A program made the translations under genes and the position numbers. This document shows positions 60,207 to 64,000 of a stretch of DNA of 64,000 nt, in pieces. The notes under the pieces are model-generated. The model ran no database searches. It saw only the letters and a program-made list of their open reading frames with translations, and was not told the DNA's origin. Numbering within the stretch: position 1 is the stretch's first letter; the number at the start of each line of letters is the position of its first letter. The stretch comes from an uncultured Desulfovibrionaceae bacterium (lineage in GTDB: Bacteria; Desulfobacterota; Desulfovibrionia; Desulfovibrionales; Desulfovibrionaceae): NCBI GenBank assembly GCA_949741925.1, contig CATJOY010000056.1, positions 1-64,000 on the forward strand, in the 5' to 3' direction.

Positions 60207-60704
60207 TTACAAATAATCGCCCCGGTTGAACTTAACGCTCTCCGTTGCCGTTAACACCTCAAGTTCATTTACCATGGCCTCAAGACCCGCGTCTCGCGAA
60301 CCAAGCCCCGGCACAGCCCGGCGCAAGGCCTTAACGCCTCTATCCATATCCTGGAGCAAGGCATAGGCGCCGCGGAGATCGTCGCTCCCATGGGAGGAAA
60401 GGGACGAAGCATAAGCATCCATCTGGCCTAACAGGCCTTCAATGCTCAGCGCCACCGAGCCAAGGGCGATTCCCTCCGCGTCTTCAGTTGCCTCCTCTCC
60501 GCCCTCGAGAATACCCAAGGTAGAAGCAAGAGGTGCCAGCGGGCCGCTTTGCAGCGGCGCCGGGACGGCGGTCTCTTCCAGACCTTGCACAGCGCTCAGG
60601 TTTTCCGCGAGAAGGGCGTCGAAAGACCCGCCCTCCTTGGGCGTTTTGCGCACTTCGCTCTGCTGTTGTTGCAAAGCCTGGAGTTGATCATTGCGTATTT
60701 TCAT
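60207..60704 (-). CDS. Unknown acidic protein
   Basis: This 165-residue, acidic, soluble protein has no domain I recognise. The N-terminus MKIRNDQLQALQQQQSEVRK leads into a short disordered region. Residues 80-160 look like a helical bundle (GSVALSIEGLLGQMDAYASSL, GAYALLQDMDRGVKALRRAV). Its style recalls small flagellum-associated proteins of Desulfovibrio, but that is only an impression. CGAGGAGGCGTT precedes the ATG. It has a strong extended -10 promoter and its own terminator, so it is a single-gene unit. Confidence 0.65.
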   Translation of the reverse strand: MKIRNDQLQALQQQQSEVRKTPKEGGSFDALLAENLSAVQGLEETAVPAPLQSGPLAPLASTLGILEGGEEATEDAEGIALGSVALSIEGLLGQMDAYASSLSSHGSDDLRGAYALLQDMDRGVKALRRAVPGLGSRDAGLEAMVNELEVLTATESVKFNRGDYL

Positions 60705-60779
60705 AACGCCTCCTCGAGCATTTCAGGCTTAAGAGCATCGCAATCAGGGCAGAAACCCGCCTGCGATACACTTGTGGAC

Positions 60780-60802
60780 GTTGCGAAGCAAGGCTTTGCA
60801 AC
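60780..60802. repeat. Inverted repeat GTTGCGAAGC/GCTTTGCAAC
   Basis: The two 10-base arms (60780-60789 and 60793-60802) pair with a single G-T mismatch around AAG. The hairpin lies in the leader of the leftward transcript starting near 60804, right at its 5' end. Confidence 0.5.
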
Positions 60803-60805
60803 ATC

Positions 60806-60850
60806 AGAGCATTATATCATAAAAAAACAGTTTCAATGACAAAATGCTCT
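60806..60850. repeat. Inverted repeat AGAGCATT/AATGCTCT spanning the promoter
   Basis: AGAGCATT (60806-60813) and AATGCTCT (60843-60850) are perfect complements 29 bases apart. The left arm overlaps the -10 box of the leftward promoter and the right arm lies just upstream of the -35 position. They frame the promoter like a two-site operator. The same octamer core recurs in other gaps. Confidence 0.5.
60811..60819 (-). promoter_or_regulatory. Extended -10 promoter of the gene at 60207
   Basis: On the minus strand TGATATAAT (60819-60811) is a perfect extended -10 box (TG-N-TATAAT). A CATTGA box lies 16 bases upstream. Transcription would begin near 60804, giving a leader of about 100 bases. 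Confidence 0.55.
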
Positions 60851-61554
60851 ACCACGTTTCGCCGCATCCTACATATCTCGGGCCGGAAGAACCATACGGA
60901 CCGTTCAGCCCTGGTGGTTGCCTGCACAGCGCCTTCCATCGCGGGATCGGCGACCGGCGGCACATTATGCGCCTTCGGTATAACCCTGCTCTAGAAAAAG
61001 CAAAAAGCATACCAGAGAGAGAAAAACTATATCGTATTGAATTTATTGTATATAATAAAAAATTTTTCCCGGCAATTTCTGCCGTTCAGGAAAACTCTGC
61101 CGCTGCAGGCCGTCTTCCGGGGTATATCCGCCCCCAAAGCCTCGGGCTCCAAGCAGCGCCGCCGGTAGCCAGCCCCGCAAAAGGAGCATGGTCAGGCTCC
61201 CAAAAGATTTTCCTTGTCCCAAGAGGAGATGCGGCGGTTCTCTCCTCACATCGCTTCCCCATAGACGCCCCCCTTACCCATGAGAAAGCATACTGTCGGA
61301 GCACCCCCTCCCGCCGCCTGCTCCGCCCGCTTCTTCCGGTATTCCGCGCTCCGGTCGCCACAAGAAAAAGCCCGGCATGGCCTTTGTACCCCCTACCGGA
61401 TACTTGTCTCTCTCATAAAAAGCGTTTACTTTTACGGAGTAGTACATACTGCCGGTTAAAGGGCTTGTAGCAAAGTCCACCGGTTCCATGCGAACACCAT
61501 CCGCCGCGGCTGCGGCAGCCGGAGCCATTCCGGCGTCTGAAAAGGAGGTATCCC

Positions 61555-61998
61555 ATGCCGTCTATCAAGAAGATTCTCTGTGCGGTGGACCTTTCCGATC
61601 ACAGCAAATCCGTTGCTGAGTATGCCCAAGTGCTTGCTAAAAGCATGGACGCCGAGATTACGGTCCTGTATGCCGCCCCTTCGCTCAGCCAGTATGTCGG
61701 ATTTCATGTCCCCCCGAGTTCCATTGAAAACTTTGTGGGCGAGATCGTCTCGGGTGCGGAAAAATCCATGGAAGCCTTCGTTGCCGAGAACTTCAGCGGC
61801 GTTAAAGTCGAAGGCAAGATCATCAGCGGATACGCCGCTCAGGAAATTCTAAACTACGCCACCAACAACGAGATCGACTTGATCATCATGGGAACGCACG
61901 GCCGTACCGGCATCGATCGGATGCTCTTCGGCTCCGTAGCGGAAAAGGTGGTCAAGGCCGCCACCATGCCTGTTATGACCATCCGCCCGAATTACTGA
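61555..61998 (+). CDS. Universal stress protein (UspA family)
   Basis: The 147-residue single-domain Usp has the start KKILCAVDLSDHSKSVAEYA and the ATP-binding motif GTHGRTGIDRMLFGSVAEKV (GxxG-x9-GS). The last strand PVMTIRP is also typical. ATP-binding Usp proteins support survival in stress; the precise role is unknown. AAAAGGAGGTATCCC precedes the ATG, a very strong ribosome site that suggests high expression. It is a single gene with hairpins downstream. Confidence 0.93.
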   Translation: MPSIKKILCAVDLSDHSKSVAEYAQVLAKSMDAEITVLYAAPSLSQYVGFHVPPSSIENFVGEIVSGAEKSMEAFVAENFSGVKVEGKIISGYAAQEILNYATNNEIDLIIMGTHGRTGIDRMLFGSVAEKVVKAATMPVMTIRPNY

Positions 61999-62150
61999 AA
62001 CAGGCGCTCCGAGCGGCACATTTGAAGCCTGTTGTGTTCTTAGTAAACTCCGAGAGTATGCCGGCGGCCGTCCCTACAAGCAGGGGGAGCGACGTTTACG
62101 CCATATACCGCCTGTAGCTGCAACGGCAGCAGACATCCTCCCCTCTCTGA

Positions 62151-62193
62151 CGGGCGTCTCCCGGCGGCGGAACAGGCCGTGGGGAGACGCCCG
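62151..62193. terminator. Perfect 12-bp hairpin between usp and gph
   Basis: CGGGCGTCTCCC (62151-62162) pairs with GGGAGACGCCCG (62182-62193) across 19 bases. It lies between the convergent stress-protein and phosphatase genes. No U tract follows on either strand. Confidence 0.5.
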
Positions 62194-62245
62194 GGAAAGC
62201 ATTGCTCCGGCATATCAATCCGGCCCGCGACAGGCTAACGCCGGG

Positions 62246-62908
62246 TCAAACCCCCGCATCCAAGAGCGGCAGAAGATCCATGGGCTTGTCAAGCAGATAC
62301 TTAGCCCCGTTATCCAGGAGTTCCTCCCGCGTGCGAAAGCCCCACAGGACGCCAACCGGCACCATTTCCGCATTGCGGGCCGTTTCCATATCCGTTTTGG
62401 TATCCCCCATAAACAGTATCTCCCGAGCCGCAAGGCCAAGCTTCCCGGCCATGGATAAGGCAACGCCGGGCTCCGGCTTGGCCGGAACCAAGGGGGAGGG
62501 GCTCCCTTGCACCATGGCAAAAAGTCCTGCAGGGAAAAAGCGATCCACCACAGCGCGTGTAGCCGGGTGGGGCTTATTGGAGAGCACAGCTAAAACCATC
62601 CCCCTCTGCCGCAAGGCTTCCAGCAAATCATTGATGCCGTCGTAAGGGCGGGTTTTGTGATCCCAGAGGAGAGCGTACCGTTCTTGCGCCGTCTCAAGAA
62701 GGCGCTGTTTCAGGGCCGGGGAAGCATCCGCGGGGGCGCTTCGCTCTACAAGCATCCCCATGCCGTTGCCCACGAAATATTTGTACTCGGCCACATCGTG
62801 CACCGGCAGCCCTTCACGTTGCAAAGCAAAATTCATGGAGTCGGCAAGATCGTCGATACTGTCCAGAAGTGTTCCGTCTAGATCAAAAAACACGGCTCGA
62901 AAGGGCAT
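62246..62908 (-). CDS. gph: HAD-family phosphatase, phosphoglycolate phosphatase type
   Basis: This 220-residue HAD hydrolase has motif I DLDGTLLDS (9-17), motif II LSNKP, the Lys of motif III in PAKPEPGVAL, and motif IV GDTKTDMETA. The helical cap between motifs I and II is the Gph type. It most likely removes phosphate from 2-phosphoglycolate, but related HAD enzymes accept other sugar phosphates. CAGGAGGTAGC precedes the ATG. No operon partner is apparent. Confidence 0.87.
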   Translation of the reverse strand: MPFRAVFFDLDGTLLDSIDDLADSMNFALQREGLPVHDVAEYKYFVGNGMGMLVERSAPADASPALKQRLLETAQERYALLWDHKTRPYDGINDLLEALRQRGMVLAVLSNKPHPATRAVVDRFFPAGLFAMVQGSPSPLVPAKPEPGVALSMAGKLGLAAREILFMGDTKTDMETARNAEMVPVGVLWGFRTREELLDNGAKYLLDKPMDLLPLLDAGV

Positions 62909-63421
62909 GCTACCTCCTGAGGGCTGTTTCTCGATGCTTGTCCGCGCCAGAAGCGCCCGTTTCCATACGGCCGGTCACTCTAAGCCCCCGGAACCAAGCC
63001 GCCTCTCCATATGCGCTCTTCTTCCTCCGGAACCGGCTGGATTTCCGGAGAACCGGCACTCCATGGCCCTCGAAAGCCTAAGGCGACCGGCGCAAGCGTC
63101 AAACCGAGGCACGATACCGGAGAACTCCGGTCTTGTCGATGGCAAAACAGCAAGACTTCCCCCGGACCGGAAGGATTCCACAGAGCGCGGTATCCGCCTC
63201 TCGTGGCGAGGGTGAGTCTGCGAAGGCATACCCCGCCGTTGCCGGCTTCTCCATTGAATGGCGGGCTACCCGGCAAGCGGCGGCTGTTTTCTTCAGCCCC
63301 CGGAAATTCGTTGGACATCCCCCTAAAAATGTGTATGGGTACTGCCTACGTTGCCTGCAGAGCACGGTTTTTCTGCGGCGGAAAAATGACATGCCTTTCG
63401 GAAGGAGCGGCAGGTCTTAGT
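62909..63421. other. Gene-free gap before the DMT transporter gene
   Basis: Frames of up to 151 codons cross these 513 bases in several phases, none with a ribosome site at good spacing or any family resemblance. No repeat, terminator or promoter is clear. Confidence 0.5.
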
Positions 63422-64000
63422 ATGGCGTACATGGGCATAGGGGAAATCGCCGCAGTGATCACGGCGCTGAGCTGGGCCGGCTCCTGCCAGATCCACACGA
63501 CAGCCGGTCGTATCTTGGGGGCTACCAACGTAACCGTGGCCCGGGTTCCGCTCTATATCATCAGCCTGGGCATGGTGGCTTTTCTGACGGGAGCGGATAC
63601 CGGCCTTCCCTCCGGAGCCTTTGTTTTCCTGCTGCTTTCAGCCCTCCTCGGCATTACCATCAGCGATACCGCCTTTTATGTAACCTGCGTCGGCATCGGC
63701 CCGCGCTTGGGCCTCCTCCTGCAATCCCTTTCCTCCAGCGTGGCAGCCCTGCTCGGCTTTCTGGTGCTGGGGGAAAACATCGGCCTCATGGGGATTTGCG
63801 GCATTCTGACCGCCACCTTTGGCGTTGCTTTCGTGTTGATGGAGGGCGGGCTTAAAACGGGCACGAATCTTGAGGGCGTACCCCGCTCCCAACTTCTGCG
63901 AGGCATCTTTTTCGGATTGATCACAGCCTTTTCCTTGGGTCTCAGCTTCCTGCTCTACCGTCAGGCCCTGCTGCTCGGCGTCTCGCCAGTTTGGGGAGCT
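63422..64000 (+). CDS. DMT-family transporter (EamA type), truncated by the window end
   Basis: The first 193 residues of a membrane protein run off the window. Six or more hydrophobic helices are visible, with the EamA-like pattern of paired halves: ITALSWAGSCQIHTTAGRILG at the start, SALLGITISDTAFYVTCVGIGPRLGLL, and SVAALLGFLVLGEN with the conserved GE. The second half begins at LLRGIFFGLITAFSLGLSFLLY. These are drug/metabolite exporters of unknown substrate. ATG 63422 is the first in frame; the nearest AAGGAG is 14 bases away, so ATG 63431 is also possible. Confidence 0.8.
   Translation, partial: MAYMGIGEIAAVITALSWAGSCQIHTTAGRILGATNVTVARVPLYIISLGMVAFLTGADTGLPSGAFVFLLLSALLGITISDTAFYVTCVGIGPRLGLLLQSLSSSVAALLGFLVLGENIGLMGICGILTATFGVAFVLMEGGLKTGTNLEGVPRSQLLRGIFFGLITAFSLGLSFLLYRQALLLGVSPVWGA

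Larger units (their letters stand above)
60705..61554. other. Longest gene-free region of the window (850 bases)
   Basis: It holds a leftward promoter and two inverted repeats near its left end (60780-60850). An AT-rich island follows at about 61012-61072, and then 480 bases of ordinary GC content without a supportable gene. A 208-codon frame (60844-61470) has no ribosome site, no family likeness and odd composition, so it is not called. An unlisted small RNA is possible but cannot be shown. Confidence 0.5.

Noticed and set aside
60844-61470. A 208-codon rightward frame in the long gap
   Set aside because: Starts at a motif inside an inverted repeat, lacks a ribosome site and shows no domain or sensible composition.
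1-64000. tRNA, rRNA, tmRNA, RNase P RNA and CRISPR arrays
   Set aside because: I looked through the gaps for T-loop sequences, rRNA-like blocks and regularly spaced repeats and found none. A dedicated RNA search could still find a divergent small RNA.

Overview
The window looks like chromosomal DNA of a flagellated, sulfite/sulfate-respiring member of the Desulfovibrionaceae (Desulfovibrio/Bilophila type). The main reason is a complete dsrMKJOP operon preceded by the RsbRD-N-type gene that sits there in Desulfovibrio. A cytoplasmic CbiK-type chelatase, a PSP1 gene next to metG and the general gene style agree with this. The family is an inference from gene content; genus and species cannot be read from the window.

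Layout. 0.3-10 kb: sfsA, a class I aminotransferase, pgi with an overlapping sensor kinase, then a leftward block (NIF3-like and zinc-ribbon pair, TrmJ-like methylase, tag, a RidA protein). 10-16 kb: a 2-hydroxyacid dehydrogenase, a NUDIX hydrolase and glgA-glgB. 15.6-20.6 kb: a membrane PilZ protein, an orphan tyrosine recombinase, and a FlgO-type flagellar cluster behind apparent sigma-54 and sigma-28 promoters. 21-27 kb: the RsbRD-N gene and dsrMKJOP, closed by a strong terminator. 27-30 kb: two paralogous lipoproteins and an E1-like (ThiF-fold) protein. 30-34 kb: ilvE, a second ridA, an HD-GYP response regulator and cbiK. 34-38.5 kb: a GntR regulator with a perfect operator over its own start, tctC, a fused tctA-tctB, and an HD protein. 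38.6-40 kb: a glutaredoxin/FTR pair and a coiled-coil membrane protein, leftward. 40-49 kb: EF-G-like GTPase, amidohydrolase, beta-CASP nuclease, rsmD-coaD, glk-miaA. 49-54 kb: metG, a PSP1 protein with very long tails, and surE, leftward. 54.5-58.8 kb: YhaM-like nuclease and tmk, rplM-rpsI leftward, an HD protein. 59-64 kb: two unknown proteins with flagellar-looking or strong promoters, a universal stress protein, gph and a truncated DMT transporter.

How the genes work together. DsrMKJOP links the membrane quinone pool and periplasm to cytoplasmic sulfite reduction. GlgA/GlgB (no glgC here) make and branch glycogen, with Pgi and Glk feeding the hexose-phosphate pool. PilZ and HD-GYP proteins indicate c-di-GMP control next to flagellar genes. 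TctC plus TctAB form a binding-protein-dependent carboxylate uptake system, probably under the adjacent GntR regulator.

Intergenic DNA is unusually roomy (several gaps of 300-850 bp). It carries a family of diverged repeats of about 170 bp, an over-represented octamer (GAGCATTT) and many perfect hairpins. I saw no rRNA, tRNA, CRISPR array or insertion sequence.
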